Shown here in pieces: positions 34,438 to 47,819 of a stretch of DNA of 64,000 nt. Position numbers and translations under genes: made by a program. Within the stretch, counting starts at the first letter, position 1. The number at the start of each line of letters is the position of its first letter. Source of the stretch: Bog-532 sp963775825 (GTDB lineage: Bacteria; Actinomycetota; Actinomycetes; Streptosporangiales; Streptosporangiaceae); NCBI GenBank assembly GCA_963775825.1, contig CAVZKY010000049.1, positions 25,934 through 89,933 on the forward strand, written 5' to 3'. The notes under the pieces are model-generated. The model searched no databases, was not told where the DNA came from, and saw only the letters and a program-made list of their open reading frames with translations.

Positions 34438-35626
34438 ATGCCACCGCGTAGCACGCTGCTGATCACCCTCACCGGCCGGGACCGGCCGGGCGTCACATCC
34501 CGGCTGTTCGCCGCGCTGACCGGGTACGACCTCAGTGTGCTGGACATTGAGCAGGTGGTCATCCGGGGGCGCCTCGTGCTCGGCGTGCTGTGCGCGTCGG
34601 CCGCGCCGCCGGACCTGACCGCCATTCACCGGAACGTCAGCGCCCTGGCCGCCGACCTCGGGCTGGACGCGGAGATCACTACCGGCTCGCCCGACACACC
34701 GCGGCGGCGCGGACGGCTGCACGTCTCGCTGCTCGGCAGCCCGCTTTCCCCCGCGGCCGTGGCCGCCATCGCCGGCCGCATCGCCGCCAGCGGCGCCAAC
34801 ATCGACCGGATCACCCGCCTCGCCCAGGACCCGGTGACGTGCATCGAGCTGGACGTATCCGGCGCGGATCCGGCCTCGCTGCGGTCCGAGCTGTCCCGCG
34901 AGGCGGCGCAGCAGCAGGTGGACGTGGCGGTGCAGCACGGCGGCCTGCAGCGGCGGGCCATGCGGCTGATCGTCATGGACGTCGACTCCACCTTGATCCG
35001 CGACGAGGTCATCGACCTGCTCGCCGAGCGGGCCGGGTGCGCGGCGGAGGTGGCCAAGGTCACCGAGGCCACGATGCGGGGCGACCTCGACTTCGACGGA
35101 TCCCTGCGGGAACGGGTGGCGCTGCTCGCCGGGTCTCGGCGAGGACGTGCTGGCGGACGTCCGCCGCCAACTCCGGCTCACCCCCGGGGCCCGGACCCTG
35201 ATCCGGACCCTCAAGCGGCTCGGCTACCGATGCGGCATCGTCAGCGGCGGTTTCACGCAGATCATCGACCCGCTGGCCGCCGAGCTGGGCATCGATTACG
35301 TAGCCGCCAACGTGCTGGACACAGCGGACGGCAAGCTGACCGGGCGGCTGCGCGGGCCGGTGGTCGACCGGCCCGGCAAGGCGGCGGCGCTGCGGCAGTT
35401 CGCCGAGCGGGCCGGTGTGCCGCTCACGCAGGCGGTCGCGGTCGGGGACGGCGCCAACGACCTGGACATGATCGCCCTGGCCGGGCTGGGGATCGCGTTC
35501 AACGCCAAGCCGGTCGTCCGTGACGCGGCCGACACGGCGCTCAGCCTGCCCTACCTGGACACGGTGCTGTACCTGCTGGGGATCTCCAGCGACGAGGTGG
35601 AAGCCGCCGACGCGGCCGAAGCCTGA
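34438..35626 (+). CDS. serB: Phosphoserine phosphatase with N-terminal ACT domains, frameshifted
   Basis: Corrected length about 395 aa. Two ACT-like regulatory repeats (LLITLTGRDRPGVTSRLF; LHVSLLGSPLSPAAV) precede the HAD phosphatase: motif I IVMDVDSTLI with nucleophile Asp, GIVSGGFTQI (motif II Ser), and AVGDGANDLDMI (motif IV). The frame breaks near 35134 at a GGG run (LLAG then LGEDVLADV in the next frame), one extra base; the second part ends at 35626. It makes serine from phosphoserine. ATG 34438 lacks a ribosome site but has TAGCGT 14 bases upstream. Confidence 0.85.
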
Positions 35627-35712
35627 ACCTGGCCCCCGGGTCACCGGAGCCGCTGCCGTCCAGCCCGGCCGCCGCCATGCCCGCCGGTACCGCCGGAGGG
35701 CCCGCAACGCCG

Positions 35713-35749
35713 CGGGGCGGGCCCGCGCTGCTCGCGCGAGCCCGCCCCG
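35713..35749. terminator. Bidirectional terminator between serB and hppA
   Basis: CGGGGCGGGC (35713-35722) pairs with GCCCGCCCCG (35740-35749), and the loop can extend the stem (CCGCG/CGCG). It lies between convergent genes. Confidence 0.7.
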
Positions 35750-35767
35750 GCGGGTTCCCGGTCCTGA

Positions 35768-38205
<2,438 letters not shown>

Positions 38206-38501
38206 TTCGTGTCCTCCTTGACCCTCAAGCCAGGCATCGTGCCGCTCTGGGTGGGCCGTGCGTTACTTCGCCGCACAGGCCGCGTACCGGCGCACGGCCG
38301 GAGCGGCGATCAGCCGCGTCCGGCGCCCAGGCTGCTGGCGCACGCACTAAAGAGTGTTACCTCAAAGACAAGAAGGGAAGACAGTGGCGGGAGTCTACGC
38401 AGGCCGGATGGCAATGGTGAACACAGGGAGGCTCCTAACACATTCGAGACATATTCGTAATACAAACATGACCGAACTGACGCTTTCACGGTCAGCCCGC
38501 G
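38206..38501 (-). promoter_or_regulatory. hppA upstream region
   Basis: 296 bases between the anti-sigma factor gene and hppA, all on the minus reading direction, so a long 5' leader or promoter for hppA. The half near 38345-38480 is AT-richer than the flanks. No gene or clear RNA motif is seen. Confidence 0.4.
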
Positions 38502-38987
38502 TCACGTACCCGACGGCCCCGCGGGCCAGCTCATGCGCACGCTCAGCCCCGCGTCGGTCGAGGAAACCTGCACGTCGTCCGCCAGGCCCGAGATCACCGC
38601 CAGACCGAACGCGGCGGGGAACGCACCGTCCCTCGTTTCCACCGGCACCGGAGCGAACGGGGCCGAGCCCCCGTTCGCCGCGGCCACCGCCGCCGTATCC
38701 ATGACCGGGGAGAACCCGCCGTCCGATCCGATGTCCGGTGGTGCCGCGTCGGTCACCACGACTTCGAAACGGCTGCCCAGGTCGGTGAGCTCGATGCGGA
38801 CGGGCTCGGCGGGGCAGTGCCGTCGGTGCGCCTCCACCGCCCGCGAGCACGCCTCACCGACGGCGAGCCGTACCTCGTCCAGCAGTGCCTCCGCCACACC
38901 GCTGCGGCGGGCGACCGCGGTGGCGACCAGCCGCGCGGTGCGGACGTGCGCGGGCAGCGGCGTAAACGTGACTTCAACTGTGGCCAT
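38502..38987 (-). CDS. Anti-sigma factor, RsbW-type ATP-binding protein (ApgA-like)
   Basis: About 161 aa single GHKL ATPase domain of the anti-sigma serine kinase type: ARLVATAVARRSGV, LDEVRLAVGEACSRAV (N box region with E-A-C) and FGLAVISGLADDVQV (G box). It lies directly downstream of bldG on the same strand, exactly as the BldG partner gene in Streptomyces coelicolor. It would phosphorylate and be controlled by BldG, and bind a sigma factor. ATG 38987 preferred; a GTG three bases earlier is possible. Confidence 0.88.
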   Translation of the reverse strand: MATVEVTFTPLPAHVRTARLVATAVARRSGVAEALLDEVRLAVGEACSRAVEAHRRHCPAEPVRIELTDLGSRFEVVVTDAAPPDIGSDGGFSPVMDTAAVAAANGGSAPFAPVPVETRDGAFPAAFGLAVISGLADDVQVSSTDAGLSVRMSWPAGPSGT

Positions 38988-39007
38988 CACGAGAGATGCC
39001 GCGCGTG

Positions 39008-39376
39008 CTACTTCTCAGCTTTGCGGGCGGCGATGGCCTCGTCCACCGTGTCGTGGATGCCGAAGACCTTCGTGAGCCCCGTGATGCGGAAGATCTTGAG
39101 GATCCGCTCCTGGGTGCAGACCAGGTCGAGCGAACCGTCGTAGGCGCGCACGCGCTTAAGTCCCCCAACGAGGACCCCGAGACCGGTAGAGTCGAGAAAC
39201 TCCACCCTCTCCATGTTCACGACCAGGTTGTAGTTGTTCTTATTGACCAGATCGATCAGCAGCTCACGGAGCCGCGGTGCGGTGTACACGTCGATCTCGC
39301 CCTCAACATCGACGACCTCGATGCCGTCCTGTGTGTGGTGACCCAGCTTCAGTTCCACAAAATCCTCCAGCGCCAT
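39008..39376 (-). CDS. bldG: Anti-sigma factor antagonist, BldG-like STAS protein
   Basis: 122 aa STAS domain. EFLDSTGLGVLVGGLKRVR with phosphorylatable Ser 63 and ILKIFRITGLTKVF closely follow the Streptomyces BldG sequence as I know it. In its unphosphorylated form it binds the anti-sigma factor and frees a sigma factor; in Streptomyces this controls differentiation and antibiotic production. ATG 39376 gives the normal length; the frame is open 25 codons earlier without homology. Followed after 20 bases by the anti-sigma gene. Divergent from the helicase. Confidence 0.92.
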   Translation of the reverse strand: MALEDFVELKLGHHTQDGIEVVDVEGEIDVYTAPRLRELLIDLVNKNNYNLVVNMERVEFLDSTGLGVLVGGLKRVRAYDGSLDLVCTQERILKIFRITGLTKVFGIHDTVDEAIAARKAEK

Positions 39377-39792
39377 GCAGCCGTCGTCTCGGCGTCCCGC
39401 CCGTGCCATCTGGTCCGGCGGACCCTGGGTGCGGGACGATCCTCGGGGCATTCAACCACGCTCCGGTGTCATGTCTATACGAAATCCAGCTGCCCGGCAC
39501 GCCGCGACGACAGATGAGGCACTGAAACCGTGGCTTCGATCAACCCCCTGCCGGGTGAGCCGACGGGCGGACGGAACCCGCGCGCGGTCTGGTCCGCCGC
39601 CGGTTCCGGCCCCGTCCGCCCCGCGATCCGCGCCCTGAAGGCCGGAGTCTCCGCGCCGGTCACCCCCGCTGCAGAGACTTCGGGGACTCCGGGGACTCCG
39701 GGCTCCGGGCTCCGGCCGCGCCAGAGCCGGCCCGGAGGCTCCGCCGGTTCCCGCCCTCGGCCTGCTGGCAGGAGGGCCGGCGGACTGGCCGC

Positions 39793-42218
39793 TTGATCCA
39801 TCTGGAGCAGATTCCCGGCCGCACCGGCATCCCCGCGGCCTGGCCGGAATGGGTTCCCGCCGAGCTGACCGCGGCCTTCGGCCGCCGGGGAGTCCGGACC
39901 CCGTGGTCGCATCAGGTCACGGCGGCCGATCACGCCCGGCACGGCCGCAACGTGATCATCTCGACCGGGACCGCCTCCGGGAAATCGCTCGGGTACCTGC
40001 TGCCCGCCCTGACCGGGGTCCTGACGGGCGGTACGGCGCTGTACATCGCGCCCACGAAGGCGCTGGCCGCTGATCAGCTCGCCGCGATCCGGGCCCTCGG
40101 GGTGCCGGGTATCCGGGCCGCCACGCTGGACGGCGACACGAGTGCGGGCGAACGCGCCTGGGCCCGGTCGCACGCCTGTTACCTGCTCACCAATCCCGAC
40201 ATGCTGCATCACGTCCTGCTGCCGCAGCATCGCCGCTGGGCCGGTTTCTTCAGCCAGCTGCGCTATGTGATCATCGACGAGTGCCACGGATACCGGGGGG
40301 TCTTCGGGTCCCATGTGGGCCACGTGCTGCGCAGGCTCCGCCGGGTGTGCGCGCACCACGCCCCGACGGTCCGCCCGGTCTTCATCCTCGCCTCCGCCAC
40401 CGCGGGCGGGCCAGGTGAGACCGCGCGCCGCCTGACCGGCCTGGCCGCCGAGGAAGTCACCGCGGACGGATCGCCGCACGGGCCGGTGTCGTTCGCCCTG
40501 TGGGAACCGCCGCTGACCCAGGCCCGGGGCGAGGCGGGTGCTCCGGTGCGCCGCACAGCGACCGCCGAGGCCTCGGAGCTTCTCGCCGGCCTGGTCCGCG
40601 AGAACGTCGCGACGCTGGCGTTCGTGCGCTCCCGCCGCGGCGCCGAGTCCGTGGCGCTGCACGCCAAGCGGCTGCTGGCCGAGCAGGGAGCGGCCGGCCA
40701 CGCCGACCGGGTCGCGGCGTACCGGTCGGGATACCTGGCCGAGGACCGGCGCGGCGTGGAGGCGGCGCTGCGCGGGGCCGGCTGACCGGCCTGGCCACCA
40801 CCACCGCCCTCGAACTCGGGGTCAACATCACCGGCCTGGACGCCGTGCTCATCGCCGGCTGGCCAGGCACCAGGGCGTCCCTGTGGCAGCAGGCTGGCCG
40901 GGCCTGCCGGAGGGGCACGAGCGCGGTCGCGGTGCTGATCGCCCGGGACGACCCGCTCGACACCTACCTCGTCCACCACCCGGAGATCCTGCGGCATCCG
41001 GTCGAGGCGACCGTGCTCGATCCCGGGAATCCCTACGTGCTGGCCCCGCACCTGTGCGCGGCCGCCGCGGAGCTGCCGCTGACCGAGGCGGATCTCGGGC
41101 TGTTCGGCCCGTCCGCCGCCGGCGTCGCCGCGGACCTGTGCCGCCGGTCGCTGCTGCGCCGCAGGCCGTCCGGCTGGTACTGGACCCGCCGGGCGCACGC
41201 GGCCCGGATGACCAGCCTGCGCGGGACCGGCGCTCAGCCCGTCAAGATCGTGGAAGAGACGACCGGGCGGCTGGTCGGCACGGTGGACGAGCCGTCCGCG
41301 CACGTCCTGGCGCACGACGGTGCCACCTATCTGCACCAGGGCGACACCTATCTGGTCAGCACGCTCGACCTGGCCGACGGGGTCGCGCTGGTCGGGCTGG
41401 GCGACCCGGGCTACGTGACCTCCGCCCGGCAGGTGACCGACATCGAGGTGATCGGCCAGCAGCGCGAGATGCGCTGGGGGGATGCCCAGGTCTGCTTCGG
41501 GGATGTCGAGGTCACCCGGCAGGTCACCTCCTTTGTCCGGCGCCGGGCCGACGACGGCCGGATGCTGGGTGAGACGCCGCTGGACCTGCCGCCCCGTACG
41601 CTGCGCACCCGGGCGATGTGGTGGACGGTTTCCGGCCCGCAGGCCGAGCAACTGGCCGCCGCCGGAGTGGATCTGCCCGGGTCCGCGCACGCTGCCGAGC
41701 ACGCCTCCATCGGCCTGCTCCCGCTGTTCGCCACCTGCGATCGCTGGGACATTGGCGGGGTCTCCACCGACCTGCACCCCGCGACTGGGCGGCTCACCGT
41801 ATTTGTCTACGACGGGCACGAAGGGGGCGCCGGTTTCGCCGAGCGCGGATATGATGCCGCGGCCGCCTGGCTGACGGCCACCCGGCACGCAATTGCCTCA
41901 TGTAAATGCGAAGCGGGCTGCCCGTCCTGCATACAGTCACCTAAGTGCGGAAACGGAAACATGCCGCTGTCCAAAAGCGGGGCGCTGGCCCTGCTGGACG
42001 CGCTGCTCTGTGTCACTGCGACCTGTACCACCGGGAACTGCGCCACTGGAATCTATGCCACTGGCGGCACTAACCCGCTCACCAGCTTCAACGCCAAAAA
42101 GGGGGCGGCCCTCGCCGGGGGGAGAGCGAGGGCCGCCGCACGGTCCGGCCCTGGGGGGGAGGAGCCGAACCGGCTTCTAGCAAAGCTTATCTTGAGTCGG
42201 GCTTGCGGGAAAACCTGA
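39793..42218 (+). CDS. DEAD/DEAH-box helicase with DUF1998 Cys domain, frameshifted
   Basis: SF2 helicase like the one beside Streptomyces bldG. Walker A STGTASGKS (about 57-65), IIDECHGYRG (DECH box, about 160-168), LASATAGG, then motif V-VI GVNITGLDAVLIAG and QQAGRACRRG; the end has the zinc-type cluster CKCEAGCPSC...C. The frame breaks near 40780 (one base missing) between EAALRG and LTGLATTTALELG. The true start is uncertain: homology (GRLIHLEQIPGRTG) begins upstream of TTG 39793, and an open frame with GTG at 39530 carries a low-complexity N terminus in another phase. The 3' end reads through antisense to 6C RNA, beyond the usual family end. Confidence 0.82.
42096..42180 (-). ncRNA. 6C small RNA
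   Basis: On the minus strand two adjacent hairpins each show a run of C in the loop: GCCGGTTCGG...CCGGACCG type stem with CCCCCCC loop (about 42142-42176) and GCGGCCCTCGC/GCGAGGGCCGC with CTCCCCCC in the loop (about 42103-42139), then CCCCCTTTTT, an intrinsic terminator at 42096-42105. This is the hallmark architecture of the actinobacterial 6C RNA. Position matches Mycobacterium, where 6C lies beside the same HAD hydrolase gene. A possible -10 TAAGCT lies at about 42184-42189. It is antisense to the 3' end of the helicase frame. Confidence 0.87.
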
Positions 42219-42299
42219 GTCTTCCGCAACAAGAATTAGAACATAAGCCGCGCGATCTGGACAGCACGGACGAGGACCGACGTATAGCACGGCGGAGAG

Positions 42300-42996
42300 A
42301 TGACGAGAAGCAGCGCCGCATTCTTTGATCTCGACAAGACCCTCATCTCGAGATCAAGCACGCTGGCGTTCAGCCGGCCCTTCTACCGGGACGGCTTGAT
42401 CTCACGCGCGGCGATGATCCGCGGCACCTTTGCCCAGGCTGTGTTCCAGCGAGCCGGCGCGGGCCCCGGGCGGATGGAACGTATCCGCGTCCAGGCAGGC
42501 CAGCTATGCCGCGGCTGGCAGGCGGAAAGGGTACGCGAGATCGTCAGGGAGAATCTCGATGAAATCATCGTTCCGCATCTGTACGCGGAGGCCCGGGCCC
42601 TGGTGTCCGGCCACCGCGAGGCAGGCCGGGACATCGTCGTGGTCAGTGCCTCGGGGCACGAGGTCGTCGACCCGATCGCCGCGCTGCTCGGCGCGGACAC
42701 CGTGATCGCGACCCAGATGGTAATCACGGACGGCCGGTACACCGGCGACTTCGCTTTCTACGCCTACGGCGAGGCAAAGGCCGCTGCGGATCCGGCAGCT
42801 GGCCGCCGAGCGCGGATACGGGCTGGCTGATTCCTACGCCTACAGCGACTCCATCACCGATCTGCCGATGCTCGAGGCGGTGGGTCACCCCACCGCGGTC
42901 AACCCCGACCGGGCGCTGCGGCGAGCCGCGTCCCAGCGGGGCTGGCCGGTACTGTCCTTTGCGTCCCCGCCCGGCGGGCGGCCGGTGTCCGGGTGA
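42300..42996 (+). CDS. HAD-IB family hydrolase, frameshifted
   Basis: About 231 aa when corrected. Motif I FFDLDKTLISRSS at the N terminus (nucleophile Asp and acid Asp), VVSASGHEVVDP (motif II) and SDSITDLPMLEAVG (motif IV) define a SerB-like HAD-IB phosphatase, the orthologue of the gene beside 6C RNA in mycobacteria (Rv3661 type). The frame breaks near 42788 with one extra G; the read frame stops at 42830, the real end is TGA at 42994-42996. Substrate unknown. ATG 42300 follows GGAGAG. Confidence 0.83.
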
Positions 42997-43305
42997 TTCC
43001 CAAAATCCTCGCCCGCGCATTCGCTAAACCAGCAGTTCAGGGCATGTGAAGACGCCTACTGATCGATGTCACGAATTGGTCACGTCAAGGCCTTTTCAAG
43101 CGCTGCCGTTCGTCGTAGAAAGGAGGTACGGACACCGAAACGTCCGGGCACGGCAGCCGGGAACCCACGCGCGACCAGCCACGAGAGGCCTGCCGTCCAG
43201 GAACGCCGGAGACGTCTTAGCGCCCACACCGGCGCAGGCGGAGGCGGCGACCTGGCCGGCAAAAGAACAGGTGCACGCCTGGTACCGCGGCATCAGTGCA
43301 TTGCG

Positions 43306-43329
43306 ACGGCGCCCCTGCGGGGGCGCCGT
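43306..43329 (+). terminator. Strong hairpin, terminator-like
   Basis: ACGGCGCCCC (43306-43315) pairs exactly with GGGGCGCCGT (43320-43329), loop TGCG. No U tract follows, as often in actinobacteria. It follows the possible structured RNA and precedes the acs promoter. Confidence 0.6.
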
Positions 43330-43670
43330 TCGCGCGCCGGGGCAGCAGGGCCGCCTTTGATCACGGGCCGGAGTCGCCCCGCTGCGGACCGGCATAAGCA
43401 CGCCTGCCCGGCCCTAGCTGCGCCTATGCCGGCGGACGGGGTGCGATCTTGCTCTTGCGCCGGACCGTCGATAGCGCTGAACTGGTGGCGGACGCACGTT
43501 ACCGATGAGGCGTGACGAGCCACGTGCGTCCCACCCGGCCTCAGGCTCAAACTTCGCGGCGGCAGGTGAGGGGGCACTTATTTCATCGCACTGGTGGAAC
43601 GATTTTATCCAGGCGGCAAATTTCCTCAAACACCGCGAAAGCCGCGAGTCGGCGAACGTAACAGCTCGCT

Positions 43671-43676
43671 TATACA
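43671..43676 (+). promoter_or_regulatory. -10 element of acs promoter
   Basis: TATACA lies in an AT-rich stretch 25 bases before the TTG start of acs, with ACGGAGT as ribosome site between. No clear -35 is seen, which is common for activator-dependent acs promoters. Confidence 0.45.
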
Positions 43677-43700
43677 GTTCGCGCTAGAACGGAGTCAGCG

Positions 43701-45659
<1,959 letters not shown>

Positions 45660-45698
45660 GACCAGCCGCCACTATTCTCTATGCTGTCTAAGCTGCCC

Positions 45699-45726
45699 GC
45701 GGCGCGGCCCGGACGGGCCGCGCCGC
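45699..45726 (+). terminator. acs terminator
   Basis: GCGGCGCGGCCC (45699-45710) pairs perfectly over 12 bases with GGGCCGCGCCGC (45715-45726), loop GGAC, 40 bases after the acs stop. Confidence 0.75.
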
Positions 45727-45897
45727 AGGCGCGGATTAGGCCCGCAGCACGCCGCCCGGCATAATGATCTCTTGCGGCATGATCTTTTTGCCGCGCGTAC
45801 CTCACCGGCGATCGGCACCGGGAACGCTAGCCTTTGAATACAGCGGGCGCCGGGCGAAACGGCTCCGGGCAGCGAGCGCACGATGGGAGAACAATCG

Positions 45898-46365
45898 ATG
45901 GCCCAGACCGGAACGCCGCGGCCCCCTGCCAGCGAGCTGTCGCTGGGCGAACTCGTCGCCCAGGCGTCGAAGGACGTGTCCCTGCTGATCCGCGGCGAGT
46001 TGAACCTGGCCAAGGTCGAGCTGCGCGACGACGCGCGCCGGATCATCATCGCCGTCGCGCTGCTCGCCGTATCCGCCTTCGTCGGCTGCCTGATGCTGGT
46101 GCTGCTCTGCTTCGCCTTCGCCTACGGCCTGCAGACGCTGGGCATCTGGGACTGGGCCTCGTTCCTCATCGTCGCCGGGGTCTGCCTGCTGCTCATCGCC
46201 ATCGCCGCGCTGATCGCCGTGCTGCGGGTGCGCGGGGTGACGGGCCTGCGCGAGACCCGCACCAGCGTGCAGGAAACGATCAACGTGCTGCGGGGCAGCG
46301 ACAAGCGCCCGGAAATCGCGAGCAGCGACAAGCGCCCGGAGATCGCGGGCCCGGCGCAGCGGTGA
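45898..46365 (+). CDS. DUF1469 / phage-holin-superfamily-type membrane protein
   Basis: 155 aa. An amphipathic helix with LSLGELVAQASKDVSLLIRGELNLAKVEL (shown in parts: SLGELVAQASKDV, LIRGELNLAKVEL) precedes two hydrophobic helices (about 55-80 and 90-115), the pattern of the DUF1469/Act-holin-like group; this is a chromosomal family and no phage genes are near. Start at ATG 45898 because GGGAG sits 9 bases upstream; an ATG at 45883 adds five residues. The tail contains a duplicated 9-residue unit SDKRPEIA(S/G). Followed by ephE after 10 bases, as in mycobacteria. Confidence 0.8.
   Translation: MAQTGTPRPPASELSLGELVAQASKDVSLLIRGELNLAKVELRDDARRIIIAVALLAVSAFVGCLMLVLLCFAFAYGLQTLGIWDWASFLIVAGVCLLLIAIAALIAVLRVRGVTGLRETRTSVQETINVLRGSDKRPEIASSDKRPEIAGPAQR
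46296..46349. repeat. 27-bp tandem duplication, two copies
   Basis: Units at 46296-46322 and 46323-46349 differ at two or three bases and are in frame, giving two copies of a 9-residue charged unit in the C-terminal tail of the membrane protein. Confidence 0.8.
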
Positions 46366-46375
46366 GCACGCCCCG

Positions 46376-47296
46376 ATGACCGTCGGCACCGATTCGGCCA
46401 TCCATATCGACGGGCCATGGACCCACCGGTCGGTCAGCGCCAACGGCACCCGGTTCCACATCGCGGAAGCCGGTGACGGCCCGCTGGTCCTGCTGCTGCA
46501 CGGCTTCCCCCAGTTCTGGTGGACCTGGCGGCACCAGCTCGAATCCCTGCCCGGAGCAGGCTTTCGCGCGGTCGCCGCCGACCTGCGCGGCTACGGTGGC
46601 AGCGACAAGCCACCGCGCGGCTACAACCTGGTCACGGCGGCGTCCGACGTGGCGGGGCTCGTCCGCGCGTTGGGCGAGGCCAATGCCATCGTGGTCGGCC
46701 ACGACTGGGGCGGCCTGGTGGCCTGGACGGTCGGTGCGTACTTCCCGAAGGTGGTCCGGCGGCTGGGCGTGGTCTCGGTCGCTCATCCGCTGCGCATGCG
46801 CGGGGCGATGTTCACCGAGGCGGTGAGCCGGCGCCGGAACGGCCACATGCTCGCCTTCCAGCTGCCGATCATGCCGGAGCGCCAGCTGGTACGTGACAAC
46901 GCCGAGCTGGTCGGGCGCATGCTGACCGACTGGTCGGCGCCGGGCTGGCCCGATGACCCGACGGCGCAGGTGTATCGCCAGGCCATCCAGATCCCGTCGG
47001 TGGCCCACTCGGCCCTGGAGTACTACCGCTGGTTTTTCCGCTCTTCGCTGCGTCCCGACGGCATGCGGTACACCCACCGGATGCGGGTGCCCATCCAGGC
47101 CCCGACCCTGCAGGTGCATGGCGCCCTGGACACCTGCGTACTGCCCGGGGGCGCGCGCGGCGCCGGACGGCACGTGGAAGGCCCCTATCGGTGGCGGATG
47201 ATCGACGGGGCCGGCCACTTCCCGCACGAGGAGCAGGCCACCCGGTTCGACGCCGAGCTGCGCGGCTGGCTGAACGACCCCGAGCCGGAGCGTTGA
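46376..47296 (+). CDS. ephE: Alpha/beta hydrolase, epoxide hydrolase-like
   Basis: 306 aa. Oxyanion region HGFPQFWWTWR (42-52), nucleophile D110 in VVGHDWGG, acid about D252 (HGALDTCVLP) and base H281 in GAGHFPHEE form an Asp-nucleophile triad, the epoxide hydrolase/dehalogenase type rather than a serine esterase. It lies in the same order as mycobacterial ephE, between the DUF1469-type gene and marP. Its TGA overlaps the TTG start of the next gene. Confidence 0.87.
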   Translation: MTVGTDSAIHIDGPWTHRSVSANGTRFHIAEAGDGPLVLLLHGFPQFWWTWRHQLESLPGAGFRAVAADLRGYGGSDKPPRGYNLVTAASDVAGLVRALGEANAIVVGHDWGGLVAWTVGAYFPKVVRRLGVVSVAHPLRMRGAMFTEAVSRRRNGHMLAFQLPIMPERQLVRDNAELVGRMLTDWSAPGWPDDPTAQVYRQAIQIPSVAHSALEYYRWFFRSSLRPDGMRYTHRMRVPIQAPTLQVHGALDTCVLPGGARGAGRHVEGPYRWRMIDGAGHFPHEEQATRFDAELRGWLNDPEPER

Positions 47297-47799
47297 CCGG
47301 TCCCGTCAGTTCAGCAAGCGGCGAGCCGCGGGACCGGGATACGCGGGGACGGCCCCGCAACGCCCGGCCGCGCGACGGTCTCGGGCGGCCGCTGCCCAAG
47401 GACGCTGCGGGTGAGCCCCGGGTGCCCGATGACCTGGTGCTGCCGCCACCCGAAAGCCTGGCACTGGCCGATGAGCTGCTGGCCACGGGGCGCCCTTTCC
47501 ACGCCCACGAGGTACTCGAGGCGTCCTGGAAGACTGCGCCGCCGGGCGAGCGCGACTTCTGGCAGGGCCTGGCCCAGCTCGCGGTGGGCCTCACCCACGC
47601 CCGGCGCGGTAACGCCGCTGGCGCGGTGACCCTGCTGCGGCGCGGCGCGGCGGCTGTCCGGCCCTACGCGGCGGCCGATCCGCACGCCGTGCCCGTGGAA
47701 AGGGTGGCCGCTGACGCGGAAGCCCTCGCGGACCGCATCACCCGCGACGGCCTGGCCGGGATTAAGCCGGAAACGCTGCTGCTGCCGCTGCGCCGCTGA
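47293..47799 (+). CDS. DUF309 family protein
   Basis: 168 aa from TTG 47293, which overlaps the ephE stop (TTGA) with CCGGAG upstream. The DUF309 helical core has the signature HAHEVLEASWK...FWQGLAQLAVGLTHARRGN. Function unknown; the conserved His/Glu/Trp suggest a ligand or metal pocket. The first 45 residues are basic and disordered. Translationally coupled to ephE. Confidence 0.85.
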   Translation: MTGPVSSASGEPRDRDTRGRPRNARPRDGLGRPLPKDAAGEPRVPDDLVLPPPESLALADELLATGRPFHAHEVLEASWKTAPPGERDFWQGLAQLAVGLTHARRGNAAGAVTLLRRGAAAVRPYAAADPHAVPVERVAADAEALADRITRDGLAGIKPETLLLPLRR

Positions 47800-47819
47800 C
47801 TTCTCCCGCCGCAGTGCCG

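Larger units (their letters stand above)
42997..43700. other. 700-base region without a recognised gene; possible structured RNA
   Basis: Open frames at 43046-43360 and 43066-43515 show no family sequence. At 43119-43127 stands AAAGGAGGT with no start codon at usual distance. From 43140 two nested complementary pairs appear: ACGTC (43140-43144) with GACGT (43211-43215) outside, ACGGCAG (43150-43156) with CTGCCGT (43190-43196) inside; a strong hairpin follows at 43306. This may be a small RNA or leader. The last 150 bases are AT-rich and form the acs promoter. Confidence 0.4.

Noticed and set aside
43046..43360. Possible small gene between HAD hydrolase and acs
   Set aside because: No ribosome site before its start, no homology, and strong RNA structure instead.
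45898..46365. Prophage indicated by a holin-like protein
   Set aside because: The family is chromosomal in actinobacteria, gene order matches mycobacteria and no phage gene is nearby.
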